From: Henricia sp. BOLD:AAB3569
Taxonomy: Eukaryota; Echinodermata; Asteroidea; Spinulosida; Echinasteridae
Assembly (NCBI GenBank): GCA_037783545.1
Contig: JBBELK010000822.1
Location: 744,001-808,000 of the forward strand
Reading direction: 5' to 3'
DNA: 64,000 nucleotides
Shown: piece after piece, positions 33,177 to 45,059 of the stretch
How the letters are laid out: each line of letters starts with the position of its first letter
How positions within the stretch are numbered: position 1 is the first letter of the stretch
Made by a program: the position numbers and the translations under genes
Notes under the pieces: model-generated
Database searches by the model: none
Seen by the model: the letters and a program-made list of their open reading frames with translations, nothing else
What the model was told of the DNA's origin: nothing

Positions 33177-33860
33177 TGGAGGATATCCCCCATCGATAGA
33201 AGTGTGATTTAGCAATATAGCTATCCACTGTTAAGTACATTTTCGTGAGTACGCGTGCATTTTCTTGAGTACGCGTACATTTTCGTGAGTACGCGTACGA
33301 GTACATTTTCATGAGTAATAAACTGCTTTCCAATCTCTACCAAACTTCGTCCAATCTCTACCAAACTTCGTCCAATAGTTCTTGAGAACCTTACCTTGCA
33401 CATGTCTACAGAATTTTGGCAGAATCTTCTACATAATTCTTGAAAATCCACCCTTAAGGCACCTTTCCATAAGTCAATTTTTTGTCCGTTTTGCGTGTGT
33501 TGTGCTCGTCTGTCTGTATCGGTCTATGGAGTGATTCAGACGCAAACGCAACTCACACACTAATCGGATGAAAAACGTACATGGAAAGGCGCTTTGAGAA
33601 GTCAACAACAATGGTTGCATTATGCAACAGACCACTATCGTTGACTTCTAAGGGTGGAGTATTATATGGACAAATTCTGCCAAGATTCCATAGACACACA
33701 CAAGGTAAAGTTCTCAAAAAATATCAGACAAAGTTTGGTGGGAATTAGACAGCAGGTTATTGCACTAGCCATGTTTGAATATCTACTTGTTAAAGTTGCT
33801 GTGCAGCCATATTGCTAAATCACGCTTCTACATGTACTGTATCTATGGGGATATGCATAT
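33177..33860. mobile_element. Inverted-repeat element in intron 2, with nested hairpin
   Basis: Left end GATAGAAGTGTGATTTAGCA and right end TGCTAAATCACGCTTCTA are inverted copies. Further inside, paired blocks (ACCAAACTT/AAGTTTGGT, AGAATTTTGGCAGAAT with a mirrored partner) show the whole 680 bp is one imperfect fold-back. About 33455-33597 is a smaller hairpin (GGCACCTTTCCAT / ATGGAAAGGCGC) sitting in one arm. Confidence 0.7.
33237..33320. repeat. Short tandem repeat
   Basis: Four imperfect copies of a ~21-bp unit (GTACATTTTCGTGAGTACGC) within the left arm of the surrounding fold-back element; the right arm lacks them. Confidence 0.85.
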
Positions 33861-34140
33861 TCGTCGTAGTTCTAGGGATCGACTGTCACTATAGACCGCC
33901 TTTTACACCGAAGGGTTAAAGATCACGGAACTGGCAGTCACCTCGTGGAAGATTCAGACGTCTCATTAGCATTTGATTAGCTTGAGACTTCAAACCCACG
34001 CACACCTGTGCCCAGCAACCCCATAAGGAATGCTACTGCCGGCCCAAAGTGTGGACGAGATCCGCTGTTTAGCAAATATACATGTACAAATGTAGCCTAT
34101 AAATACAAGTACACATATGTACGTAACTCTAAAGGCCTAA

Positions 34141-34490
34141 TATCATTTGCAAGATGAATCTGGATTCCTGGATTTTATTAGTGCAAAACATCTAAAGAAG
34201 CTGCAGAAATTGCAGCTACATGTACACAGATGCAGTTCACAATGCTTCAGAAAACCATTAAAATCCATGCATATTTTTTTGTGTAAAGTGAATGATAAAA
34301 GCACTCATTTTTTTACCATTCACTTAACACAAAAACCTTGCATGATTTTAAAGGTTTTCTGAAGCATTATTGCATAGAGCTCTACATGTATGTAGCTGCT
34401 ATTTCTGCAGTCTAGTTTAATGATATTCTTCTTTAGATATATGTTACATGTATGCCTTTATTCCAGTAAAATGTTTCATCTTGCAATTGA
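34141..34490. mobile_element. Fold-back element (~350 bp)
   Basis: TTGCAAGATGAA at the left pairs with TTCATCTTGCAA at the right. Also paired: CTGCAGAAATTGCAGCTACA with TGTAGCTGCTATTTCTGCAG, AATGCTTCAGAAAACC with GGTTTTCTGAAGCATT, and GTGTAAAGTGAATG with CATTCACTTAACAC. Fragments of one arm occur at 22844-22915 and 44945-45058. Confidence 0.8.
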
Positions 34491-34663
34491 TATATTGGCC
34501 CAAGGTGTTTTGTAATCTGAAAAACCTTATTGTTTAAAATGAAGCTTTTACGGATACCATACGTTTCTGATACTGAGCAGTATAGAGGCCCAATCTGATG
34601 TGCGTCCATGCTGGGTGCAGCAAAGCACACACATACGCGCGCTTCATTTTATATAACAATAAT

Positions 34664-34801
34664 AATATTGGATGTCTTTTCGGGTTATATGAGAATATAC
34701 AGCACTCGTCATAAAAATACCGAAATCGCCTTCAGCTCTTTCAGTATTTCCATGACTCGTATGGTATTCTCATATCACCCTCAAAGCCATCCAATATTAT
34801 A
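34664..34801. mobile_element. 138-bp hairpin MITE
   Basis: ATAATATTGGATG and TTATATGAGAATA at the left mirror TATTCTCATATCA and CATCCAATATTAT at the right. It directly abuts the hAT-like element that starts at 34803. Confidence 0.8.
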
Positions 34802-34802
34802 T

Positions 34803-35624
34803 CAGGGGTCGAAATTAACTTGATTTTTGTGGTAGCCCACATGACTACTCATGTCAACGTTTTACTAGTCCTTCCTAACTTTTTACTATCCTGCAGTTTA
34901 CCGATATCTGAAGATCGAAAACTTGAACGTTATGCGCCATACCTTTTTGTCTGATTGCTGTTTTCACAATGTTGAAAATTTAAAATATTAAAAAATGAAC
35001 CAAGCAATATCGTTAGTTTACTTAACACATGTCAACAGTTTCGATCTCGTCTGATAATCGACCATGCGGGCCCGATTAGTTGCTTCGGCTTCGTAAGCCA
35101 AGCTGCTGCCATGCCATGCTTTGCCCAATCAGAAGACAGTTACCGGCCTAGTGCATAGACACGTGATCATATGAAACCAATCACCAGCTCACTAGAGCGA
35201 CAACGTGTCGCATTATAACGACAACAAAGTGCCTGTGGCTTATTGTACGATTACACAGCGCCCTCTGTAGTTTGAAAACAAAATAACCGTGGGGAAAACC
35301 CAACGCATATGCACAGCCGGTGCGTACTAGTGATAGGATGCACCAGACGAAAGGGCGATGAACGAAAACAAGAAGAAATGTCCACACAACACACAACGTA
35401 AACTGTCAAACTTTAATTGGTTTATAAATATGCAAACAGCTGAACAGGGAACATTTTTATTTATCGAAGGGAAGACAGTACATGTAAGTATCAATTTCAT
35501 AACATGATTTAGTGCGGCATATTGCCAATTAGCCCGTTGGATTACCGGCACAGTACTATAAGTAGTCCTCCGGCAAAAATCACTAGTCTCGGGCTAGCGG
35601 ACTACCGTCTAATTTCGACCCCTG
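34803..35624. mobile_element. hAT-like element 'CAGGGGTCGAAATTA', copy 1
   Basis: Ends CAGGGGTCGAAATTA and TAATTTCGACCCCTG, a perfect 15-bp inverted repeat of hAT style. 822 bp. Subterminal regions carry ACTAGTC/GACTAGT motifs. A sequence close to TTATAT flanks both sides but a full 8-bp duplication is not exact. No transposase frame. Confidence 0.85.
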
Positions 35625-35994
35625 TTATATAAATATCAGCGGGGGCATTGCGTCAAGCATGCCCATCGCAATCCTAGTATTTTTTTTTTATCTCTTTGCT
35701 CGTCTGTTTGCACCCATCACATGACAAGACACCACCTCATCCAAGCATCTCTTGTGAATTGAAGACTTCCGCTATAAATGCGTGCAGTATCTCTCTGCTA
35801 GACTGCTAAACATAACTTATTAGTGCCACAAGCAGATTTTTTTCTCCCCTAATCAATAATTTCTGCCCCATAGAGAGTCGGTTTAAACTGTCAGATTGGT
35901 TTGGAAAATTGAATTTCTTTTACTGTATACAAATCTCAAATATGGCCATTCATTATGTATACATGTACATGTAGGTATACTTTGGCAAGTCCAA

Positions 35995-36205
35995 GGGCCA
36001 ATTTCATGGCATTGTTCAGCACAAAATGTTTTTTTTATAAAACAAAATTTATTTGCTTTATTTTGCCAAAATAGATTGCCAGCCAAAGTCACATCACTGA
36101 CACTTATTAGGATAACACTTTGACTTACAGTTTTGGCTGTTTTTTATAAAGCAAAACAAATTCTGTGCTGAGCAATTTTTGTGCTTCAATGCCATGAAAT
36201 TGGCT
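35995..36205. mobile_element. Hairpin element 'GGGCCAATTTCATGG', copy 1
   Basis: GGGCCAATTTCATGGCATTG pairs with CAATGCCATGAAATTGGC; further inside, AGCACAAAAT, GCTTTATTTTG and GCCAAA blocks pair with their mirrors. Same family as 50532-50961. Confidence 0.8.
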
Positions 36206-36954
36206 TGAATTCTGAAGCCATTTCTGCAATGGACAATTTTGTTTTGGCAAAAATAACAGTGGTGATTGCTAATTTGTGACCTGGTCTGGCAAAATGCAGT
36301 TTTTGCGACCAGTTCTAAAAATCAGTAGCTGATCCAGGATCATTAAAACACAAAAATACAATGGAAAATCCAGATGGGTGTTTCAAATTAACGTGAAATA
36401 CCGGTACATGTACGTATCTGTCAACCAGAATTTTAATATTTTAAGTGCCTTTAAATAACCATACAGATTTTCAACCAATTGACACCAAATCTTCTTTATC
36501 ATCAGGGTCATCATTTTTTTTAGATAATAGATATCAAAGTGATAAATCAGCAAAATTGGTGTTATGCATGGGACATTCTCTGGTGGACGTGAAAAGTGTT
36601 ACGCATGGGATATATAATGTACATTTATTTCCAAAACGAAATTTCTAGAATGAAATTTGTGGGTGCACATAAGCTTGGCAAAGCCTGACATACAAGATAT
36701 TTAAAAAACAAATTGTGAAATAACTGACAGTTATTGCTAAACAGCCTGTTAAGGGGCATGAACTTGAAATTTCACTTCATTTTGAAACACCCCAGATGGT
36801 ACCCAGGTCCATTATATTTTCACATTTTAATGGGCCTACATGTAGGTTATGGTTGCAAAATCTCGTTCCAGCAGACTGTGATATATCAGACTCATTTCGC
36901 CAGATAGGGTCACATACACACATACATGTACGTGTACGTATGCTGTACTATAGT

Positions 36955-37584
36955 AATAGACCGATCCAGTAAGCTCCGCCCATTTTGGAATTGACCAATT
37001 ACAGCCTCAGGTTGAGGTAACCAAAAAGTGGATCTCCATTTTGGTTACCCGAGTCCTCAAAATTTTGTGCACAGAGCTACGGCAAATGCAGCACGAGTGA
37101 TGCAAAAACACCATAAACATCATTTTTATCTGCGTACATGTAGAGGACCCTAGCCGGTTTAAAACGGATTGTATAAGACTGGCCAAACCTACTTTTAATC
37201 CCTTCATAAATGTGTTTTTGTGTAAATCGGTAAAACTCAACAAAATTAGCTTGTCGATTTGCTATGTTGTGCATTCACTGCGTTCTAGATGTGTGTAGAG
37301 TTGTTTTTGTTCGATCGCGCGCGTTACGCGTAATGCAGGCGTGTTGTACGTGCACGCACACGACCGAATACTTAAGTGCACATTTTGCTTTCGAGCGTGG
37401 AGCGTGCAGTTTCTGTGTGCATGTTTGTGTTTCAATGGGCACTGACGCACGGCGCAGACGCTGACGCACGGCGTGGCCGCTGACGCACAGTGCGGCCACG
37501 CGACTCTACTGCACACCTGCCTCACATGTGTGGCATGTTGCTAGGCAATTGCTAAATGGGCGGAGCTTACTGGATCGGTCTATT
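36955..37584. mobile_element. MITE with GATCCAGTAAGCTCCGCC ends, copy A
   Basis: AATAGACCGATCCAGTAAGC at the left; GCTTACTGGATCGGTCTATT at the right, with inverted repeats of about 31 bp through TCCGCCCATTT. Interior holds the GACTGGCCAAACCTAC block and CGCGCGTTACGC, shared with 60039-60488 and in part with 3485 and 16195. 630 bp; ends 136 bp before a B56 exon. No target duplication evident. Confidence 0.88.
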
Positions 37585-37720
37585 GCAGTGGTTGTGCATA
37601 CTGATATTTCATTCGCCAACCAAGAGCAGTTTTTCCATTGTATTTTAATGAAACTGCCAGCCATATTTCATATTGAGCTAATTGTGATATTTTGTTTCTT
37701 TCAACTTGGAAAATTTTCAG

Positions 37721-37813
37721 ATTGTCTACGAATTTTTCCTAAGGTTTCTCGAGTCACCAGAGTTCCAACCGAGCATAGCCAAGAAATACATCGACCAAAA
37801 ATTTGTTATGCAG
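37721..37813 (+). CDS. B56 exon: second HEAT-like repeat
   Basis: 31 codons, phase 0 at both ends: [19 protein letters not shown] then [12 protein letters not shown]. This is the highly conserved HEAT helix pair of all B56 proteins. Acceptor AAATTTTCAG, donor CAG|GTAAGC. A 630-bp MITE lies directly upstream in the intron. Confidence 0.96.
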
Positions 37814-38106
37814 GTAAGCAGTTTCACTTGATCTCGAGTCTGAATTTATGAAGCTGCTTAGTTAAAACTGCTGCTTAGCAGAAAGTTGTGTATTACATAC
37901 CATAATCTCGGCAGCAGCCAAATTTGATTAGTTGATTACCTTTAGTTGCTAAGCAGTGTAGCAGTCTTGTCATTTCAAGAAGGATGTCGCTTGCTAAATC
38001 AGTAATTTAAAGCCCCAATACATCATTTGCAGTTAACCAAAATTTTACTTCACGAGTTGACAAGACAGATCCGACTAAAATCGGAATCTTGTATAAACAG
38101 TGGTCT

Positions 38107-38810
38107 TATTATTGAGCGGTAGAGCGTCGGGCTTGCAATCGGAGGGTTGTGGGTTCGAACCTCGAAGCGGACTCAGGCTTTTCCATTGGTCCGGAAAACT
38201 TAAAACAAGTTCGGGCGGGCGACTATAGTTAACTGGAATAACCTACCCCCGGAGCTTGGTTCCTCAAGTCAGACTAGCTAGTCGAACCACGCAGCGTTCG
38301 GATAACATCTAGGAGCAAGTTCGGGCGGGCGACGATTGGATGTAGATGCCACCCGAACGGTGCGTGGTTTGACTAGCTAGTCTGACTAGAGGAACCAAGC
38401 CCCGGGGGTAGGTTAGTCTAGTTAACTATAGTCGCCCGCCCGAACTTGCTCTTAGCTGTACCGGGTACATTGCCACCAGCGTCAGCTGGTGCAGCGGGCC
38501 CTGGCCACCCAGTCGTTAATGGGTGCCTGCACTGGGTGCTTGCACTGGTGGGTGCTTGCACTGGTGGTCCACTGGGGAAAGAAACTGCAGACCTGAGCAG
38601 TAGTCGGCTCTATCACTGGGTTAAATGCAGGCTCAAAAGCCAAGGAGTCGGGAGATGAGTGCCCGCAGCAAAGCGCATGCCCTTTCCATTCCTTTCCTTT
38701 ATTATTGAGGCTCGACTGTACTGTACTTCAGCCTTGCCCTTTGGATAAGAGCGTCATTGAAGAATGAAACAAACCCAAATAAACCATTAATAATAAATAA
38801 ATAGTTGTAT
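38107..38810 (+). mobile_element. tRNA-Ala-like SINE split by a hairpin insertion
   Basis: Head 38110-38175 has an A box GAGCGGTAGAGCG, CTTGCAA (TGC anticodon type) and B box GGGTTCGAACC. The tail 38740-38805 reads TTTGGATAAGAGCGTC and ends in an AATAAATAAATA run. Between them lie the perfect-looking hairpin 38206-38448 and a CACTGG-rich patch. Confidence 0.65.
38206..38448. mobile_element. Long hairpin MITE
   Basis: Arms of about 105 bp: CAAGTTCGGGCGGGCGACTA / TAGTCGCCCGCCCGAACTTG at the outside, TAGTTAACT, TACCCCCGG, GCTTGGTTCCT and GACTAGCTAGTC further inside. The arm-end motif AAGTTCGGGCGGGCGAC recurs in the loop at about 38318. Very few mismatches, so recent. Confidence 0.9.
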
Positions 38811-39525
38811 GGTACATTTCATTCAAGGCCTTGTATTAGACAAAATAATTTCATGCGCTGTTGCATGTACGGTCTTTTGAAAAATTAGAGTTAATCATGT
38901 GAATTCAAAATGACATCGGAGGTAATTCATAAGAATTTGACTTGTTGTCATTAATAAATTTTGCAAGGGTAAAACAATTAGCAGAGCGGCATCTCACATT
39001 TTCACCACTTAAAGGCCCAGTGGATCATTTGCAATGACCCCCAAAAGTAATCGACGAGTTTACAGGGGAAAAGTTCTGAAAGTAAAGATTGAATTAATAG
39101 CAACTACCCAATGAAAGGTTTCCGCTCAAAATTATAATTTTTACCAGAAAATAATCCGTAAAGAATGCATGACTCAAGCCACATAGTACCCGATCAACTG
39201 AGAACAAATATTTGAAACACCCCGCCAAGACTAGGAAAACGCGTGTGGATTTTCATGTTTTTTTTAAACGTGGTACATTTGACAAAGCTTAAATTTCTTC
39301 GGATGAGTTTGTTGATGTCTTTCTTTTGATTAATAATGGTTTTATTCGCAGAATCGCTCAAAAACAGATCATCTACAGGGTCTTTAAGGGTGATCTCTAT
39401 GAATTGCACCATTAATGTCGCATATTACCTATTGATGTTGCGTTTAATATTTGCACTTCACAAATTTACCGGTAGTTAATGAAGCAAGAGTTTATGCAAT
39501 TTAAAATCATGACATTTTTGATACA
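38811..39525. other. Intron 3 segment, no feature recognised
   Basis: AT-rich intronic DNA; nothing recognised. Confidence 0.35.
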
Positions 39526-39690
39526 GCTGTGGACTTGGACGAATGTCCATTTGTGGACGAATTTTCATGAGCCAATCCCAATCACTGAGGAACAACTGCA
39601 ATACCGTCTTTCGAGACTACCAGTTGGCTTCATAGCTCAATTGGAAGGGCGTCTGCCGTTAAGCAGATTGTTCGCGGTTCGATGTAATGT
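39526..39690 (+). mobile_element. SINE S1 fragment
   Basis: Contains CCAATCCCAATCACTGAGGA, ACAACTGCA, GGCTTCATAGCTCAATTGG and a damaged B box (GGTTCGATGTAAT). The tail is missing. Confidence 0.75.
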
Positions 39691-40026
39691 TTATCTCTCT
39701 AGGTCCATTACTTTTAGAGATAAACTGTCCAAACATAGCAGGTCATGCTAATTAGTCAAAAGTTCGCTGACCCGTATCTCAAAAATTAATTGACCAAATA
39801 ACATAAAATTTTAGTTCTCGGGGTTTCTCAAGGAGTCCAATCAGCACACTAAATTTCATTTCAATCTGTGAGGGTCAGGTCCAAAAGCTCGTTGAATTGA
39901 CATGGAATGACCCATTTATTCTACAAATGTATCTTATTTACAAAAATCTATAAGAAATAACTTAAACTTTTTATAAAATTTAGCAATTCACATTATTTTA
40001 CAAGTTCAGCATATCCTCAACATTAT

Positions 40027-40166
40027 TTAAAGGCACAGGCTCGTCAGCAATGCGCGCCCACCAAATGTGTGCCACGCAATACGCAGCTCCATAGCAAAGG
40101 CATGGAGCTGCGTCTTTCGAGCACGAATTTGGCGGGCGCGCATTGGTGACGAGCCTGTGCCTTTAA
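40027..40166. mobile_element. TTAA-flanked MITE, family P2
   Basis: TTAA at both ends, then AGGCACAGGCTCGTCAGC at the left and GACGAGCCTGTGCCT at the right. The centre is a second perfect stem (GCAGCTCCAT / ATGGAGCTGC). 140 bp in all. TTAA duplication is typical for piggyBac-type insertion. Confidence 0.88.
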
Positions 40167-40185
40167 GTGCATGCAATGTAGTCTT

Positions 40186-40515
40186 GTGCGGGTTTCTGTA
40201 TTTAAATGGAGGACATTTAACAATAGAAACAATAGGGTCCTCGATTGCCAAGGACGTCCGCGATTTAGAATCATGTACAAAACAAATTAAAGCAGTCGAA
40301 AAAAGAAAACAAAAGAGGAACAATGGGACGTCCGCGGTGGAAGGTGGGTACAACACTAGGTGTCCCATTGTCCCTCTTTTGTTTGGACTTAGTTTTTTGT
40401 TGGCGACTGCTCTAATTTGTTTTGTACACGATTCCAACTCGCGGACGTCCTTGGCAATTGCGAACCCTATTGTTTCTATTGTTAAACGTCCCCCATTTGA
40501 ATACAGAAACCCGCA
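40186..40515. mobile_element. Fold-back element (~330 bp)
   Basis: TGCGGGTTTCTGTA at the left pairs with TACAGAAACCCGCA at the right, and the pairing goes on through AACAATAGAAACAATAGGGT, AAGGACGTCC and CAAAAGAGG toward a centre near 40350. Opposite-strand open frames of over 170 codons across this stretch come from its symmetry, not from a gene. Confidence 0.88.
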
Positions 40516-41279
40516 CATGCAGGCAAATGTACAATTTTCATACACATCGCTTAATCACGTGGAATATGGTGTATCCCTGAGGATTTTAAATTGACCAGTT
40601 TCATATTTCAGTTGAAATTTCTGTCAGATGTGATCAAGCAATTAGGATCTTTTGGCCACTTGGACTGTTATACAACTGTGCAGCCAACCTTTCCTTTCCA
40701 AGTCTCTATTATACTTCCCTGTGACAGATTTCTCCCCCTTGACACACTCACACATTGCGGGAACCATTGTAATTGATTCAATTTCCAGCAGGTCCGTACT
40801 ATCCCTGTGGATTTCGCTGAGTCCACAAGCAAAGAACTCATCTAATTTGAGAGTTCCACCGAGTGCTGGGATGTGTTTTAATGTGTCGTTAGCCTCCGCT
40901 AAGTGGAAGAATTAGTGCAGTGCGCATATGGTTTCAGTCGCTAAGGTGCCGGGACTTCCTGTAAAGAAGCCGTAAATTTAGGACATTTTATTTTTAATTA
41001 TTGGACATGTAGAAGTACATGTACATTGTACAATGTATACGTAACTGCACACCAGAATTTATGCGTCGCTAAAAAAAATTATGTAAGTTTTGGGGTCGAG
41101 TATTTCGCTTACATAAAACCACACAGAGAACCATGGGTTTTCTCCGTAGTAAAATTTGTAAAACGATAAAAGTAGATTTGTCGATATTTTAATTTGGATA
41201 TTCAAAAGTTACAGAAAAATTTGAACTGTCAGATTGTGAAATGTACTCGACTGTTACTTTTGAGTACAGTACATGTACT
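40516..41279. other. Intron 3 segment, no feature recognised
   Basis: No exon or repeat recognised. Confidence 0.35.
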
Positions 41280-41281
41280 TA

Positions 41282-42303
41282 GGGCAATTCCACGGTTAGT
41301 AACGTTACATATTTAGCAATTTACTGGAGTTCAATCCTCTGTTATATCAACACGCAAGCCTGTCAGTTCTCCATTTTGGTACCATCAATGCATCTTACCA
41401 ACATCTACTAGACAGTAATAACTAAAATCATTTAGCCCCAGTTTGTGAATAGTAATAACAAATTTAATCACGGTTAGCAACATTACAAAAATAGGACATG
41501 GGACAAAATGCATGTCTTCAAACAAAACGTTTCCTCAAATGGGACACAACTGAAACAAACCATCATATTTATTTCATTGTATGTTTACTGGCGTGTATTT
41601 CTGTGTATGAGAAGTCACACCCACCGTACTCTTACCAGTTTCAAGAACTATTGAAAAATCATGGTTAGTAATGTTACAGTTAGTCACGTTACAGCTGTCC
41701 CATGCCTACAAAATGTATAACATTTCCCACACGAAAATAAATTTGTAGTACATTTTCCACAACAATTCAACACAATGCTATCATTTAGGGTCAGTTTATA
41801 CGCAAATTTATAATTGGGTAATTTCCAAAATTAAGGGTCAAAAATTGTTGGTGTCCCAGTTACGTATGACACTCTCTGCTTCAAAAATCACCACTTATGA
41901 CCACAAATTCTCAGTAATAGACTACCGGTATGGCCTGTGATTATAGGGGGCAGCATCATTTTCTTGAATATTTTGTTCTCTGATTCCTGAAAAATATTCA
42001 AAACAAAAGACCACAAAGGCTTATAATTTGTTCCATGGTATTGAATTATGAATAGAAGTTTGGTGTCCCGGGTTACCTACACCAATGAAAATTAGCTGTA
42101 CATGTTGAGTTTGCATTAACCTTAGTGTCATATCTACACACAAACATTAAATTTAAGTGGCATTTTTTGAAATAAAAATAATTATTTTCTACTGGGAAAC
42201 CACTTTCAATCACTAAAAACACTTGGAAATCTTAAAAAGCATTTCACACTTTTGGACCCCCAATTTTGGGAATTACCCAATTGCAAATTTTGTGGAATTG
42301 CCC
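41282..42303. mobile_element. TA-flanked 1-kb MITE 'GGGCAATTCCAC'
   Basis: TA (41280-41281) then GGGCAATTCCAC; GTGGAATTGCCC then TA (42304-42305). The TA duplication suggests a Tc1/mariner-type mover. The left half has four copies of a GGTTAGTAACGTTAC-like motif. No transposase frame. Confidence 0.85.
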
Positions 42304-42329
42304 TATAGTATCTTTTACATCTTATTTTT

Positions 42330-42600
42330 TTAAAGTGGGTCAATTCCATGGAAATGAGACATAGTGTCCCCCCTGACAATGTGTCACTTCTGGAGTTCAT
42401 TTGTTTAAAATTACAAATACTAGGTTTCAAAGGATGATTACCCTTGGCATATAAATATTATATGGCCTCATATCTGTTGATGTTGCCCAAAACGTAAGAA
42501 AAGTTTTTATGAACTGCAGAGTGTGATTATCTAACTGCAATTTGGACATTTTGATACTTATTGAAAGAATGTTAATTGCAGCGATGTTTTGTAGTATGGG
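42330..42600. repeat. Dispersed repeat 'GTGGGTCAATTCCATG'
   Basis: Colinear with 52692-52930: GTGGGTCAATTCCATG, AGTGTCCCCC, CACTTCTGGAGTT, GATTACCCT and GGCATATAA blocks recur in order. The left boundary GTGGGTC equals the end of the insertion at 52692. Confidence 0.7.
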
Positions 42601-43068
42601 CACCGCCATTTTGTCTGAACTGGGCTAAGAATGATAATTTTGCATTGACTTCCTTGTATATTGGCATAGTAATGCACACTGTGTGATCTGTTCATCCTTA
42701 TCACTGGGATGAACTGCCCGGTCGGACTGCCCGGTCCACAAACCTCCCAATGGAGTGACGGTACAGGTCTTCATCAGATGCTGGATAGCGCCTCAGTGGA
42801 CTGGCTCAAGAACTGTATTCGTCAATTTTGAGCGATAGGTAGAAGCATACGTAAGAAGAAGAAGACTGGGATGAACTCGCCCTAGGATGAAATAATCTTG
42901 CTTTGAACAAAATAAGTGTCAAATGACATACATGTAAGGGTCAACAATTTAAAACTCAATTTGGGGACCGCCTTGATCGATTTCGGCCTGGGATGAGGGA
43001 TGTCTGGATTGAAAAATGTCGATTTTAATCCACCAAATAACTTTTAAATAGGGTTTTGATGAATGTTT
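42601..43068. other. Intron 3 segment, no feature recognised
   Basis: Nothing recognised. Confidence 0.35.
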
Positions 43069-43094
43069 AGACCTTTCCCAGGCACATTCCCTGT

Positions 43095-43290
43095 ACACAT
43101 CCGACATAGCTGCGACGCAGCTTTTTTCAGTGCATGGACTGTGCATTTCGTGGTGTTGTTAAATCGAACAGAGCACATCCATGAAGCGCACAATTCCCTC
43201 TTCGCACACACAAATTCACACTGAGCCTCTTTGCGCGTGATTGCAGTGTGGAAGAAATTTTGAGTGAAAGAATGCACTGAAAATCACTGA
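43095..43290. repeat. Dispersed repeat, copy 2 ('GAGCACATCCATGA')
   Basis: Same block order as 23925-24060, with GCAGCTTTTTTCAGTGCATG and AGAGCACATCCATGA. The minus-strand frame shared with copy 1 is open in both. Confidence 0.65.
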
Positions 43291-44940
43291 ATTATGAAAA
43301 CACTTTCCGTCGAAGCTAATTTTGCAGATTTTCGTTCCTCTAGTCCCTGTATACAGATAAGCCTGCGTCTAGTAGGAAACCACACTGCGCTATCCCGGGG
43401 CAAGTTCGCCGAGGGTTTTGCTAAACTCCGGGTTAACGAAACAAATGGGAACATAAACACATTTGTATACCACCCGTCATCACTTGTGTTTATAATCTGT
43501 GAATGTATTATTCTATTTTTGAAACAAAATTAAATTTGTACGGTGAATGTGTTACAGTATTTGCTGCACAGATCATGTTCCAAGACCTTAAACACTTTGA
43601 ACTTTACCCATTGATAGAAACAGGAAACCGTGTGTCTACCTGTCTCCCCACACGTTGTGTTTTCATGAGGCTCTCACCTGCTCATAAGGTCTCCTGCTAA
43701 TTGCCAATTTAACACTGCTCAATTTGAGTGTTGGGCTAGGGGGAATAAAGGTCATGTTGGTTTGCAAAATCGAACTCATCCACTTGTATGTGCACAGTAT
43801 GTATGTATACACACTGGGGTATTTAATTATTTCATTCAATCGTTGTGGTACTGTATCTATGGCCCTCGTGAATATTTGGTTTCTATAGTGATAGGTTGAA
43901 GGCGTACTGTAGGCCAGTAAGGTCTCACCCAAAATATATGGTACATGAAATTGAAAAAGCTCAAATTGACAATATAAATTGCAGGATTATACGATAGTAC
44001 ATGTGTACATTTTAATACGATAGTACATAAGTACCGTAATCATCTGTGTTAAGGCCAAACGAAATAAATGGTGCGTTTACGGTAACGGCCTAAATAAAAT
44101 CCAGGTAGGTAGGTAGGAAAATAATTTTATTTTGTTATTTTTTTTTACATTTCAGTTCATGCATTTGCGTGTTGTTTTGCATTGTTTGAAACTCACTATT
44201 AACACTATTAACCATGTTCATGTACAAGTGCAGAAAATGTTATGTTCGTTGCAAAATTATTGCAAATAGCTAGTGTTCATTTAAAATTATCACTTTGAAA
44301 ATTGGCAATAAAAAGTTTGAGGTTGGTAATTTGGCCTCAAAAATTCCAGGTAGGTCGGGTTACCGTAAACACACCATTTATTTTGTTTGGCCTAATCTCA
44401 ATCAGTTGCCAGTATTAATTATACTGAAATTTTTATTCCATATGCTCAAAATTGACTCAAAAATTTACTTCACGAGTTGAGGAGAAAAACCCAAGTTAAA
44501 GGTACCGGTAATAATATACAGGATTGGTAATTACCCTCGAGAAAAATGTCCAAATTGTTATCTAAAAGTTTACTTGTCATCAAGATGGTGGCCACTAAGC
44601 TTCACTGTATATCGATTTTGTGTACAAGTGAATGGCAAAAAAGTCCTGTGCACGGATATTTTTTAGAAAACCATCTTCGGTTGTCAATTTCCAACATGAA
44701 ACACCATTTTTGACAGAAATAAATTCATGTGGTGTTTGTTACCATTGCTATTAACACTTTGAGTAAGACTTTTTTGTGTTAACTCATGAAAAACAAAATT
44801 GGGTTATTGCAAATGATACAATGGGCCTTTAAGGGAATGCAATGGAAAAAGGTTTGCATATCATTTGCATGTAATTTATACTCCATCGAATACAGGTTTT
44901 CCTTTGCCAAGCCTCCAAAATTACAGCAGAAATGGACTTT
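43291..44940. other. Intron 3 segment, no gene
   Basis: No exon recognised. A short TTTACTTCACGAGTTGA block at 44461 is shared with 38045. AGGTAGGTAGG at 44103 is a small tandem run. Confidence 0.4.
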
Positions 44941-45059
44941 AAAAGCTTAAAATATCATTTGCAAGATGAAGAATGTTGGTATAAAACTAGCCTGCAGAAA
45001 TGTCAACTACACGTACATACAATGAATAAGTAGATGCACATCAATGCTTCTGAAAACCT

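Noticed and set aside
40027-40594. Long open frames on both strands (over 170 codons each)
   Set aside because: They run through the P2 MITE and the fold-back element, and each is largely the mirror of the other; no protein-like features.
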